Origin: an uncultured Alphaproteobacteria bacterium | GTDB lineage: Bacteria; Pseudomonadota; Alphaproteobacteria; UBA8366; JADFVY01 | Assembly (NCBI GenBank): GCA_947259105.1 | Contig: CAMYKU010000036.1 | Span: forward strand, 1 to 37,066 | DNA: 37,066 nt | Direction of reading: 5' to 3' | Part shown: positions 24,441 through 32,918 of the stretch, piece after piece | Position numbering within the stretch: position 1 is the first letter of the stretch | Layout of the letters: each line of letters begins with the position of its first letter | Made by a program: the position numbers and the translations under genes | Notes under the pieces: model-generated | Databases searched by the model: none | Told to the model about the DNA's origin: nothing | Seen by the model: the letters and a program-made list of their open reading frames with translations, nothing else

Positions 24441-26117
24441 TTACTGGTCCGCGCTTTCGAAGACTTTTTCACCGCGTGCCTTGCGGGCGGCACGGTCGGC
24501 CAGCAGGTCGTCGAGCCAGTCGGGATCCATCTCCGGCACCGACGATAGCAACAGGTCGGTATAGGGATCGTGCGGCGGGGTGAGGATGTCGTGCTTGGGG
24601 CCATGGTCGACGACACGGCCCTGCAGCATGACGACGATCTCGTCCGAGATTGCCTTCACCGTCGCAATGTCATGGGTGATGAAAAGGTACGTGACGCCCA
24701 GCTCGTCCTGGAGGCGCTGCAGCAGTTTCAGGATTTCCTCGGCCACCAGCTGGTCGAGCGCCGAGGTGACCTCGTCGCAGATGATGAGCTCCGGTTCCGC
24801 CGCCAGGGCGCGGGCGATGCAGATGCGCTGCTTCTGGCCGCCCGACAGCTCCCCGGGCAGCCGGTCGATGAACTCGTCCGGATCCATTTCGATCATCGCG
24901 AGGAGCTCGCGGACCCGCTTCTCCCGCGCCGCGCCTTTCAGCCCGAGATAGAACGACAGCGGGCGGCCGATAATATCGCGGATCTTCTGCCGCGGATTGA
25001 GCGCCGTATCGGGCATCTGATAGATCATCTGGGCGTGGCGGAGCTGGTCGCGCGACCGCCTCTTGTAGGACGCCGGAAGCTCCTCGCCGTCGAACAGCAC
25101 CGCGCCCTCGCTCGGCGGCAGCAGGCCGGTGATGACGCGGGCCAGCGTGCTCTTGCCGCTGCCGGATTCGCCGACGACCGCAACCGTGCGGCCGCGCCCG
25201 ACCTTCACGCTGACGTCTTCGAGGACCGTCACCCGGCCGCCGTAGCTGGCGGTGACGTTGCGCACCTCCAGCAGCGGCACCGGGGACTCGTCCGGCGGCG
25301 CCTCTTCCTTCTTGTATGACCGCACCGCCAGCAGCTGGCGCGTGTAGTCCTCCTTCGGGTTGGCGAGCATGTCGCGGGCGTTGCCCTCCTCGACGAGGTC
25401 GCCGTAGCGCAGCACCATGATCCGGTCGGCCATCTGGGCCACCACGGCAAGGTCGTGGGTAATGTAGATCGCCGCGGTGTCGAACTCCTCGACCACGTCC
25501 TTGATCGCCGCCAGCACCTCGATCTGGGTGGTCACGTCGAGCGCCGTGGTCGGCTCGTCGAACACGATCAGATCGGGCCGGCAGGCCATGGCCATGGCGG
25601 TCATCGCGCGCTGCAACTGGCCGCCGGAGACCTGGTGCGGATAGCGGAACCCGATGTTCTCGGGGTCCGGCAGACGCAGCCGGCGGTACAGCTCCATCGC
25701 GTCCTTTTCCGCCTCGGCCCTGGATTTTACCCGGTGCTGCACCGGCGTTTCGCTGTACTGGTCGATCAGCTTGTGCGCCGGGTTGAAGGCCGCCGCCGCG
25801 CTCTGCGCCACATAGGCGATGCGCGAACCCCGCAGCTTGCGGAGCTGCTCGTCCGAGGCCACGCGCAGATCCATGCCGTCAAAGACGATGGAGCCGCCGG
25901 TGATCCGGCAGCCCGGGCGCGCGAAGCCCATGCTGGCGATACCGATGGTCGATTTGCCGGCGCCGGATTCGCCGATGAGCCCGATCACCTCGCCGCGCCG
26001 CAGGGTCACATCGACGCCATGGACGATCTCGTTCCACTGATCCTCCGACTGCCCCTCGATGCGCAGGCCGCGCATCTCAAGAAGCACTTCGCCGCTGTTG
26101 CCGCCGTTATTTGTCAT
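24441..26117 (-). CDS. Fused dipeptide-type ABC transporter ATPase (DppD-DppF fusion)
   Basis: A 558-residue protein with two complete ABC ATPase domains in tandem, powering import through the two adjacent permeases. Domain 1 (about 10-270): Walker [10 protein letters not shown] (49-57), signature VSGGQLQRA, Walker [11 protein letters not shown], then a C-terminal extension with the oligopeptide-type motif. Domain 2 (about 278-540): Walker [10 protein letters not shown] (about 316-324), signature LSGGQKQRI, Walker [11 protein letters not shown], with E to V after the catalytic acid region being conserved in many DppF-like proteins. Such fusions replace separate DppD and DppF. The ATG at 26117 overlaps the end of the upstream permease gene by 11 bp. 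Confidence 0.93.
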   Translation of the reverse strand: MTNNGGNSGEVLLEMRGLRIEGQSEDQWNEIVHGVDVTLRRGEVIGLIGESGAGKSTIGIASMGFARPGCRITGGSIVFDGMDLRVASDEQLRKLRGSRIAYVAQSAAAAFNPAHKLIDQYSETPVQHRVKSRAEAEKDAMELYRRLRLPDPENIGFRYPHQVSGGQLQRAMTAMAMACRPDLIVFDEPTTALDVTTQIEVLAAIKDVVEEFDTAAIYITHDLAVVAQMADRIMVLRYGDLVEEGNARDMLANPKEDYTRQLLAVRSYKKEEAPPDESPVPLLEVRNVTASYGGRVTVLEDVSVKVGRGRTVAVVGESGSGKSTLARVITGLLPPSEGAVLFDGEELPASYKRRSRDQLRHAQMIYQMPDTALNPRQKIRDIIGRPLSFYLGLKGAAREKRVRELLAMIEMDPDEFIDRLPGELSGGQKQRICIARALAAEPELIICDEVTSALDQLVAEEILKLLQRLQDELGVTYLFITHDIATVKAISDEIVVMLQGRVVDHGPKHDILTPPHDPYTDLLLSSVPEMDPDWLDDLLADRAARKARGEKVFESADQ

Positions 26118-26943
26118 CGCGAATTCCGCTCGTCTTGTGCAGAAACCAGTCGACCACGAAGTTCACGCCGACGGTCAGAAGGGCAATCGCCGCCGCCGGC
26201 ATCAGCGGCGTGATTTCGCCGTAGGTGATCAGCGTCGCGTTGTCGCGCACCATGCTGCCCCAGTCTGCCGTCGGCGGCTGTATGCCCAGCCCGAGGAAGC
26301 TGAGCGCGCTGATGAACAGGAACACGAAGCAGAAGCGCAGCCCGAACTCGGCGACCAGCGGCGGCAGGGCGTTGGGCAGGATTTCGCGGGTGATGATCCA
26401 ACTGGTTCCCTCGCCGCGCAGCCGCGCCGCCTCGACGAAATCCAGCACGACGATATTCATCGAAACCGCCCGGGCGAGGCGGAACACGCGGGTCGAATCC
26501 AACACCGCGATCACCAGGATGAGCACGGGAACCGATGTCCCGGTGATCGTGAGGATCAGCAGCGCGAAGATCAGGATCGGGATGGCCATCAGGACATCGA
26601 CCAGCCGGCCGAGCAGTTGATCGACCCATCCCCCCAGCGTTGTCGCCATAAGCCCCAGCACCCCCCCGATCAGGAACGCAAGGCATGTGGTAACGAAGGC
26701 GATGCCGATGGTGTTGCGGGCGCCGTAGATCAGCCGCGTGAGCATGTCCCGGCCGAGATTGTCGGTGCCGAGGATGAAACCCTGCTCGCCGCGGGGAATG
26801 AACTGGGTCCCGACGATCTCGGACTCGCCGTATGGCGTCAGGATGGGACCGAAGATCGCGATCAGGATGTACGCCACGATCACGATCAGGCCGAACAGTG
26901 CCGTTGGCGGCGCCGATTTCAGGAGTTTCCAGATTCGTGCCAT
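26107..26943 (-). CDS. ABC transporter permease, DppC-like
   Basis: A 278-residue inner-membrane permease of the dipeptide/oligopeptide/nickel class. The first helix (about 15-37) is followed by a periplasmic loop with HQ-type LGTDNLGRDMLTRLIYGAR, the DppC N-terminal signature, and then five further helices. The cytoplasmic EAA-like loop lies near EAARLRGEGTSWIITREILPNALPP. It pairs with the DppB-like permease encoded 9 bp upstream and overlaps the ATPase gene by 11 bp. Confidence 0.93.
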   Translation of the reverse strand: MARIWKLLKSAPPTALFGLIVIVAYILIAIFGPILTPYGESEIVGTQFIPRGEQGFILGTDNLGRDMLTRLIYGARNTIGIAFVTTCLAFLIGGVLGLMATTLGGWVDQLLGRLVDVLMAIPILIFALLILTITGTSVPVLILVIAVLDSTRVFRLARAVSMNIVVLDFVEAARLRGEGTSWIITREILPNALPPLVAEFGLRFCFVFLFISALSFLGLGIQPPTADWGSMVRDNATLITYGEITPLMPAAAIALLTVGVNFVVDWFLHKTSGIRDDK

Positions 26944-26952
26944 CCGTCCCGC

Positions 26953-27909
26953 CTATTTCGGGTGCAGGAGTCTGGGATTGGTGAGCTTCGACAGCACGTC
27001 CGCCGTCAGGTTCAGCAATATGTAGGTCGCCGCGAAGATCAGGCAGCTGGCCTGGACGACCGGCATGTCGCGCTTGGCCACCGAATCGACCAGAAGCTGC
27101 CCCAGCCCCGGATAGACGAACACCACCTCGACCACGACCACGCCGACCACCAGAAAGGCGAGGTTGATGACGATCACGTTGATGATCGGCGCCAGCGCGT
27201 TGGGCAGCGCGTGGTGGGTGACGATACGCGATCGGCTGATGCCCTTGAGCATGGCCATCTCGATATAGGGGCTGGCCAGCAGGTTGATGATCGAGGCCCG
27301 GGTCATCCGCATCATATGCGCGATGATGACGAGGGTCAGCGTCAGCGCCGGCAGGATGACGCGGTACACATGCTCCCAGAACCCGAGGTCCGAGCTCACG
27401 TTCGAGATGCTGGGGAAGATGTTCCAGCTGACCGACAGGAACAGGATCAGGATATAGGCGACGAAGAAATCCGGGAACGAGATCGAGGTCAGGGTGAAGA
27501 CATTGATCGTCCGGTCGAAGAGCGTGTTGCGGTAGAGCGCGGCCAGAACGCCCAACGCCACCGCGATCGGAACGGAGATCACCGCGGCGACCGCGGCCAG
27601 GAACAGGGTGTTCAGCAGCCGCCCGCCGATGAGTTCGGACACTTCCCGGTCGCTGGCGAAAGACTTGCCGAAATCGCCGTGGAAAATCCCGCCCAGCCAG
27701 TCGAAATAGCGCGTGTACCACGGCAGGTCGAGCCCGAGTTCGCGGCGGAACGCGGCGACGGTCTCGGGCGTCGCGGACTGCCCCAGGATTTCCTGCGCGA
27801 AATCGCCCGGCAGCAACTCGACACCCAGGAAGATGATGAGCGAGACGGCGAAGAGAGTCAGGAGACCCAGCGCCAGGCGCTGGGCCACCATTTTCAGGAT
27901 TTTCGCCAT
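26953..27909 (-). CDS. ABC transporter permease, DppB-like
   Basis: A 318-residue inner-membrane permease of the dipeptide/oligopeptide/nickel class. It starts with the typical first helix (ALGLLTLFAVSLIIFLGVELLPGDFA), has the long DppB periplasmic segment, and shows the cytoplasmic coupling loop at MTRASIINLL and MAMLKGISRSRIVTHHALPNAL. Six transmembrane helices are expected. It follows the binding protein gene by 27 bp and precedes the DppC-like gene by 9 bp in one operon. Confidence 0.93.
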   Translation of the reverse strand: MAKILKMVAQRLALGLLTLFAVSLIIFLGVELLPGDFAQEILGQSATPETVAAFRRELGLDLPWYTRYFDWLGGIFHGDFGKSFASDREVSELIGGRLLNTLFLAAVAAVISVPIAVALGVLAALYRNTLFDRTINVFTLTSISFPDFFVAYILILFLSVSWNIFPSISNVSSDLGFWEHVYRVILPALTLTLVIIAHMMRMTRASIINLLASPYIEMAMLKGISRSRIVTHHALPNALAPIINVIVINLAFLVVGVVVVEVVFVYPGLGQLLVDSVAKRDMPVVQASCLIFAATYILLNLTADVLSKLTNPRLLHPK

Positions 27910-27936
27910 CGGTCTGGTGCTAGCCGCTCAGTCCAA

Positions 27937-29526
27937 TCAGGCGAACCACCACCGTTCGATCGCCCGGAAGCCGTCCATGGCCCAGTTCGCGCCAAGCTTG
28001 TCGTGCGCGACCTTGTTGGACAGACCCATGACGTAGTTGGCGAACATCGGCACCACGACACCGCCTTCGTCGCTGACGATCTTCTGCATTTCGTGGTACA
28101 TCCCGCGGCGCTTGGATCCGTCGAGCTCACCTCGCGCCTCGACCAGAATCTTGTTGAAGCGGTCGTGTTTCCAATACGTGTCGTTCCACGGAACACCGTC
28201 GGCATAGGCGGTCGAGAACATCCAGTCCTCGGTCGGGCGGCCGCCCCAGTACACGGCGCAAAACGGCTTCTTCAGCCATACGTTGGACCAGTAGCCGTCG
28301 TTCGGTTCGCGCACGACATTGATGTTGATGCCGGCCTTCGCCGCGTGCTCCTTGTAAAGAACCGCAGCGTCGACCGCACCGGCGAACGCGGCGTCGGCGG
28401 CGCTGAGATCGACTTTCAGGGTGCTCAGCCCGGCTTCTTTCAGATGGAACTTCGCCTTGTCCGGATCGTAGGCGCGCTGTGGCAGGTCGTCCGCATGATA
28501 CTGGTTCGAGCGGCCGATCGGGTGGTCGTTGCCGATCACGCCGTGGCCGAGCAGGATGGTTTTCACCAGCGCCTCGCGGTCGATCGCATATTTCAGCGCC
28601 AGCCGCACATGGTTGTCGGTGAAGGGCGCCGTGTCGGTGCGCATGGCGAAAGTGAAATGCTGCGTGCCGCTGACTTCCTCGAGCCGCACCTTCTTGCTCC
28701 GCCCCAGCAGATGGGCGGTCTTCAGGTCGACCTTGTCCATCGCATCGATCTCGCCGGTGGTCAGCGCGTTGGTGCGCGCCGTCGTGTCTTGGATCACCAG
28801 CACCTCGGCGGAATCGACATGCGCACGGTCCGCCTTCCAGTAATTCGGGTTGCGCTTGAGTGTCGTGCGCACACCGGGTTCGAAGTTTTCGATGGTGTAT
28901 CCGCCGGTGCCGATACCCGACCTCGGGTCGATCAGCTTGCCATCCTTGGCCGGCATGATGGCGACGTGATAGTCGCTCAGGATAAAGGGGAAATCGGCGT
29001 TGCCGGTCTTCATCGTGAACACGACGGTATCCTTGCCGTCCGCCTTGACCTCGGCGATCGGATCGAGAATCGCCTTCGCCGCCGATTTGGAATCCTCACC
29101 GAGATGGTGATTGATCGAGGCGATCACGTCGCCGGAATCCATGGTTTTGCCGTTGTGGAACTCGACACCCTTGCGCAGCTTGAAGGTCCAGACCTTGGCA
29201 TCCGGGCTCACGTCCCAACTTTCCGCCAGTTCCGGAGTCAACTTCCCGGCGTTGCTCACCTCGGTCAGGTAATTGTAACCGGCGTTACCGACAACCTGCA
29301 TATACAGGTCCGTCGTGGCCGCCATATCCAGCGTGTCGGAGGTCGACCCGTGGCCGATGCCAAGGCGCAGCGTGCCGCCCTTCTTCGGTGTCGCGGCGAG
29401 CGCGCCGCCCGCCATCGACGTCGCCAGCGCGGTCGTGGCGCCAAGGGCCATGGCCCGCTGGACGAAATCCCGGCGGGTCATTCTTCCGGCGGCCAGGAGT
29501 CCCCTGTATCGTTCGATTTCTCGCAT
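27937..29526 (-). CDS. ABC transporter substrate-binding protein, family 5, Tat-exported
   Basis: A 529-residue SBP_bac_5 (DppA/OppA-like) periplasmic binding protein that delivers substrate to the permeases encoded next. The N-terminus has the twin-arginine motif TRRDF (Arg18-Arg19) before a hydrophobic core and a cleavage region near GGALAATP (about 41-48), so export is probably by Tat after folding. The family block KGVEFHNGKTMDSGDVIASI is typical. The ATG at 29526 follows GGGAGGC; an in-frame ATG at 29574 would place 16 extra residues before a Tat signal and lacks a site. This family takes peptides, nickel, opines or glycosides; the enolase-superfamily neighbours suggest a hydroxy-acid or modified amino-acid ligand, as inference only. 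Confidence 0.92.
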   Translation of the reverse strand: MREIERYRGLLAAGRMTRRDFVQRAMALGATTALATSMAGGALAATPKKGGTLRLGIGHGSTSDTLDMAATTDLYMQVVGNAGYNYLTEVSNAGKLTPELAESWDVSPDAKVWTFKLRKGVEFHNGKTMDSGDVIASINHHLGEDSKSAAKAILDPIAEVKADGKDTVVFTMKTGNADFPFILSDYHVAIMPAKDGKLIDPRSGIGTGGYTIENFEPGVRTTLKRNPNYWKADRAHVDSAEVLVIQDTTARTNALTTGEIDAMDKVDLKTAHLLGRSKKVRLEEVSGTQHFTFAMRTDTAPFTDNHVRLALKYAIDREALVKTILLGHGVIGNDHPIGRSNQYHADDLPQRAYDPDKAKFHLKEAGLSTLKVDLSAADAAFAGAVDAAVLYKEHAAKAGININVVREPNDGYWSNVWLKKPFCAVYWGGRPTEDWMFSTAYADGVPWNDTYWKHDRFNKILVEARGELDGSKRRGMYHEMQKIVSDEGGVVVPMFANYVMGLSNKVAHDKLGANWAMDGFRAIERWWFA

Positions 29527-29827
29527 GTGTATTGCCTCCCAGGCATTATTGTACGCGGCTCCAGTCTCGGCCATCGGTTCACAAGGTCTTGAATGACCTC
29601 AAATTTCCCGAATCGCTGGACCGCTCACCCACTTATCTGCGACATATTGTCCAACGATCGGCCGTATAACGCAAACATTCTCTCCCCATGGTGGCCGAAA
29701 AGCCCACCTCAGCGTGGGGTACGCCATGAGTAATACTATCCTGCATTGAAGATCGCGGTCGCGGGCGCAGGCGGTTTCGTTACCGGTGCGCCAACTTCCG
29801 ATCCCGTGGACTGCGTTTGCGTGACCG
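29527..29827. other. 301-bp intergenic region upstream of the ABC importer operon
   Basis: No intact gene is seen. The part nearest the binding-protein gene should hold its promoter on the minus strand; TTGCGT and GACAAT separated by 17 bases (minus strand, about 29675 down to 29647) is the best pair but is weak. A hairpin lies at 29684-29719. From 29746 the plus strand reads LKIAVAGAGGFVTG from a TTG codon, which resembles the first residues of an NAD-binding protein but then loses any family resemblance, so it may be a gene remnant. Confidence 0.5.
29684..29719. terminator. Interrupted hairpin between enolase-superfamily gene and importer operon
   Basis: CCCCA (29684-29688) pairs with TGGGG (29715-29719) and, inside it, GGTGG (29690-29694) pairs with CCACC (29704-29708). 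The inner loop contains GAAAAG. It lies 110-145 bp past the stop of the enolase-superfamily gene on the minus strand, so it may end that transcript or lie in the leader of the importer mRNA. Confidence 0.3.
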
Positions 29828-31018
29828 TCAAAGCGGCCGGCGCGCCATCTCCAGATGCAGCGCGTCTCCTTCATAAGGGTGCGCCGCCGCCACCTCCTCG
29901 TCCAGTTCGACCCCAAGGCCCGGTTCCGTCGGCGGGATGACGTATCCGTCCTCCCAGCGGATCGGGTTCTTCAGAATATCGCTATGAAACCCGCCCCAGT
30001 CCTGGATGCTCTCGAGGATCAGGAAGTTCGGCGAACAGGCGCTGATCTGGATATTCGCGGCGCCCTCGACGGGCCCGCAGTAAAGGTGCGGCGCGATCTG
30101 CGCATAGTGCGCCTCGGCCATACCGGCGATCTTCTTGGCCTCCAGCAGGCCGCCGACGCGCCCGAGCGCCATCTGCAGGATCGACGCCGCACCGCACTCC
30201 AGTACGCGTGCGAACTCGTACTTCGTCGTCAGCCGCTCGCCGGTGGCGATCGGGATCGAGGTCTGCCGCGCGACCCGCGCCATCTCTTCCGGCATTTCGG
30301 GCGGTACGGGTTCCTCGAACCAGAGCGGATCGTATGGCTCCAGTCGCCGTGCCAGCCGGACCGCGCCGGAGGGCGTGAACTGCCCGTGCGTTCCGAACAG
30401 CAGGTCGGCCCTGTCGCCGACCGCCGCGCGGATCGCCTTCGCGAAACGCTCGGAACGGTCGAGCGCCTCGAGCGAAGGCTGCCGGGGATCGAACGCGGAA
30501 TACGCCCCGGCCGGATCGAACTTGACCGCGGTGAAGCCCTGCCCGACATATTCGAGGGCCCGCTCGGCCGAGCGGTCGGGGTCGGCGTAGATGCCATCGT
30601 CGTCCCCGGCCCCGGTATCCGGATAGATATACGTGTACGTACGCAGCCGCTGGTGTACCTGTCCGCCCAGCAACGCGTACACGGGCTTTTCCAGCGCCTT
30701 GCCGACGATGTCCCAGCAGGCCATCTCGATGCCGCTCAACACGCCGACCAGCGACAGGTCGGGGCGCAGCGTATAGCCGGAGCCATAGACGTTGCGCCAG
30801 AGCGCCTCGATTCTGAACGGGTCGGCCCCGATGACATGCCGCGCACAGACGTCCTCGATCATGCGCGCCACCACACGCGGTCCGAACGTCGCGGCATAGA
30901 CCTCGCCGACGCCTTCGATCCCGTTGTCGGTGACGAGCTTCAGGAATATGAAATACCGCCCGCCGAAATGCGGCGGCGGATTGCCGACCACGAACGTCCT
31001 GACATCGCTGATTTTCAC
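29828..31018 (-). CDS. Mandelate racemase/muconate lactonizing enzyme family protein (divergent metal site)
   Basis: A 396-residue enolase-superfamily protein: N-terminal capping domain (about 1-125) and C-terminal barrel. Members abstract a proton alpha to a carboxylate, usually dehydrating or epimerising sugar acids. WFEEPV and ATGERL supply two of the expected metal-ligand glutamates. Where relatives such as galactonate dehydratase have D-F-H-G, this protein has GTHGQF, so the first metal-ligand Asp appears to be Gly while the His is kept. The IQPD strand is LQMA, and the late APHLYCGP histidine is present. The GTG at 31018 was chosen because AAGGA lies upstream and the sequence MKISDVRTF is the usual family start. 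It lies 46 bp after a second, orthodox family member. Confidence 0.85.
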   Translation of the reverse strand: MKISDVRTFVVGNPPPHFGGRYFIFLKLVTDNGIEGVGEVYAATFGPRVVARMIEDVCARHVIGADPFRIEALWRNVYGSGYTLRPDLSLVGVLSGIEMACWDIVGKALEKPVYALLGGQVHQRLRTYTYIYPDTGAGDDDGIYADPDRSAERALEYVGQGFTAVKFDPAGAYSAFDPRQPSLEALDRSERFAKAIRAAVGDRADLLFGTHGQFTPSGAVRLARRLEPYDPLWFEEPVPPEMPEEMARVARQTSIPIATGERLTTKYEFARVLECGAASILQMALGRVGGLLEAKKIAGMAEAHYAQIAPHLYCGPVEGAANIQISACSPNFLILESIQDWGGFHSDILKNPIRWEDGYVIPPTEPGLGVELDEEVAAAHPYEGDALHLEMARRPL

Positions 31019-31064
31019 TGGGCCGTTCCTTTTCTCTCCGCCGGGTTCCTGCGACCGACGCACA

Positions 31065-32174
31065 TCATTCCGGTTCGCTGAGCTGATAGTGGGCGCCGGC
31101 GAGCCAGTCGGGGCTGATCTCGACCCCCCAGCCGGGCGCATCGGGGATTGTCACCCTGCCATCGTCGATGCGGTAGGGAGAGCCGCGAAACAGGTTCTCC
31201 TGCCAGGGATAGTAGTCCGGTCCCTCGATCGAGAATTCGAGATAGGGTCCGGCATTGGGAACTGCGCCCAGCAGGTGCATGGTGAACAGCGTCACCATGG
31301 ACAGGTTCGCACTGTGCGGCGTGCAGGGCAGGCCCGCCTCTTCGGCCATCCTCGCCACGCGCAAGGTCCGCGTCATCCCGCCGAGGTAGCAGATGTCCGG
31401 CTGCACCACGTCGACCGCGCGCATGTCGATCATGCGCCGCCAGACGGCGAGGTCGCAGTCCTGCTCGCCGCCGGTCACGTCGAGCGCGAGGGCATCGGCG
31501 ACCTGCCTGGTCTGCTCCAGCTCCCAGTACGGGCACGGCTCCTCGAAATGACGGACCGCATGGTCTTCGAGCAGCCGGCCGACCTCGATGGCGCGGGCCG
31601 GCGAATAGCCACTGTTGGCATCGACCAGCAGCGCGACGCCATCGCCCAGGGCCTTGCGCACCTCGGGCACGATAGCCTCGGTCCGGCCCGGCCATTCGTC
31701 GACGTCGTGCCCGCATTCGCGGCCGACCCGGAACTTGAACGCGTCGTACCCCGACCGGTCGCGCAGCCGCGCCAGCCGTGCGGCCTCGTCCTCGGGCGTG
31801 ATGTCCCGCCGCATGCTGGAGGCATAGACGCGGATCGGGCGCGGCGTCCCGCCGAGCAACGCGCAGACCGATTTGCCCTCCATCTTGCCGCGCAGGTCCC
31901 AGAGCGCGGTATCCAGCCCCGCCAGGGCGCGGCGCAGATAGGAGCCGGGAAATTTGTGCTCCCTTTCGGGGATCAGGTCGACGAGCGCCTCGATATCAAG
32001 CGCATCCGCGCCCAGCGCCCAGGGCGCGATCTGGCGGTGGAAGACGAGCGACGTTATGTCGGCGTTATAGGTCGACACCTGCCCCCAGCCCTCGGCGCCG
32101 TCATCCGTGCGTACCCGCACGAAGCCGACGAACGCGTTGCTGAACGTCTCGAGGCTCCGGATCTTCATGGCCAT
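31065..32174 (-). CDS. Mandelate racemase/muconate lactonizing enzyme family protein
   Basis: A 369-residue enolase-superfamily enzyme with an orthodox metal site: Asp in [10 protein letters not shown], Glu in HFEEPCP and Glu in [17 protein letters not shown] and CTPHSAN supply the barrel-end Asp and His, and KFRVG takes the place of the usual KxK. It probably dehydrates or epimerises an acid sugar or related hydroxy acid; the exact substrate is not readable. ATG codons at 32174 and 32168 are both possible; CAGGTG precedes the first. It follows the MarR gene by 158 bp on the same strand and precedes the divergent paralogue, suggesting consecutive or alternative steps on one substrate class. 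Confidence 0.9.
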   Translation of the reverse strand: MAMKIRSLETFSNAFVGFVRVRTDDGAEGWGQVSTYNADITSLVFHRQIAPWALGADALDIEALVDLIPEREHKFPGSYLRRALAGLDTALWDLRGKMEGKSVCALLGGTPRPIRVYASSMRRDITPEDEAARLARLRDRSGYDAFKFRVGRECGHDVDEWPGRTEAIVPEVRKALGDGVALLVDANSGYSPARAIEVGRLLEDHAVRHFEEPCPYWELEQTRQVADALALDVTGGEQDCDLAVWRRMIDMRAVDVVQPDICYLGGMTRTLRVARMAEEAGLPCTPHSANLSMVTLFTMHLLGAVPNAGPYLEFSIEGPDYYPWQENLFRGSPYRIDDGRVTIPDAPGWGVEISPDWLAGAHYQLSEPE

Positions 32175-32332
32175 GCGGCACCTGTCGAGATACGATTACG
32201 CTGCGCGGCGGCACAGTGCCCGGGGGCACGGCGGCCGCCGGCGCGATTCTGTGGTGCCGACGCGGCAATGGCAATCCAAACTTCAACCCGGTCGCGGGAA
32301 TCGGGGATGCGATCTCCGGCGGGCGCCGCGGA

Positions 32333-32815
32333 TCAGTCGCCACCCCGCAACAGTTGGCCGGCCCGTCGGTACAACTTGCCGATCACCACGTCGAACTGCC
32401 TGAGTTCGGAATCGCTGAGGGTCGCCAGCAGTTCGGCCTCGCGGGCCCGCGCCGCGGGCACGATGTCCCGATACATCTCCTCGCCGCTCGGCGTGAGGCG
32501 CAGGATACATCGTCGCCGGTCTTCGCCGTCCTGGACACGGACCACCAGTTCGCGAACCAGCAGACGTGAAATCGCACGGCTCACCTGGACCTTGTCCATA
32601 TTCGTGCGGTCGCATACCTCGTTGGCCGAAAGCGGCTGATCGTTGCCGAGCGCCGCCATGACGCGCCAGTCGTGACGCATCAGGCCGTATTTCTCGGCAT
32701 AGGCGGTGGCGATCACCCGGCTGACCTCTTGCTGAAGGACCGACAGGCGATAGGGAATGAAAGAATCGAGTTCCAGCCGATGTTCCAGGCCGTTGCCACG
32801 CTTTCTCGTCCGCAT
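32333..32815 (-). CDS. MarR family transcriptional regulator
   Basis: A 160-residue winged-helix regulator of the MarR family. Helix-turn-helix residues lie at LSANEVCDRTNMDKVQVSRAISRL (about 67-90), the wing at LVVRVQDGEDRRRCILRLT with the DxRR motif, and helices at both ends form the dimer interface. The ATG at 32815 follows GGAGAGGGG. It is divergent from the aromatic catabolic operon across 103 bp that contain a 14-bp palindrome. MarR proteins beside aromatic pathways commonly act as repressors released by the aromatic acid, so repression of the operon and of itself is expected. Confidence 0.92.
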   Translation of the reverse strand: MRTRKRGNGLEHRLELDSFIPYRLSVLQQEVSRVIATAYAEKYGLMRHDWRVMAALGNDQPLSANEVCDRTNMDKVQVSRAISRLLVRELVVRVQDGEDRRRCILRLTPSGEEMYRDIVPAARAREAELLATLSDSELRQFDVVIGKLYRRAGQLLRGGD

Positions 32816-32853
32816 GCCCCTCTCCGATACTGCCGGTCACACCTGAATCCTAC

Positions 32854-32882
32854 TTGCCATTGGTTGCATATGCAACTATTTT
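32854..32882 (+). promoter_or_regulatory. Promoter of the aromatic catabolic operon
   Basis: TTGCCA (32854-32859) matches TTGACA at five of six positions. TATTTT (32877-32882) matches TATAAT at four of six. The spacer is exactly 17 bases. The start site should fall near 32889, giving a 30-base leader that carries AAGGACGGAG before the ATG at 32919. Confidence 0.6.
32863..32876. promoter_or_regulatory. 14-bp perfect palindrome, candidate MarR operator
   Basis: GTTGCATATGCAAC is an exact inverted repeat that fills most of the spacer between the -35 and -10 boxes of the plus-strand promoter and abuts a possible -10 box of the minus-strand MarR promoter. A dimer bound here would block both. Position and symmetry fit a MarR site closely. 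Confidence 0.6.
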
Positions 32883-32904
32883 AGCATCTCGGGTTTTGGC
32901 TCAA
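32878..32904 (-). promoter_or_regulatory. Possible MarR promoter
   Basis: On the minus strand TTGAGC (32904-32899) and TAAAAT (32883-32878) are separated by 15 bases, shorter than ideal. TAAAAT matches the -10 consensus at five of six positions. The palindrome lies directly downstream, where it would overlap the start site. Confidence 0.3.
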
Positions 32905-32918
32905 TTAAGGACGGAGCG

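Noticed and set aside
26059..29592. A 1177-codon open frame on the plus strand
   Set aside because: It lies wholly opposite the ABC importer genes, whose products match known families over full length. Its translation is rich in Arg, His, Asp, Gly and Gln with no family motif, as expected for the antisense frame of GC-rich coding DNA.
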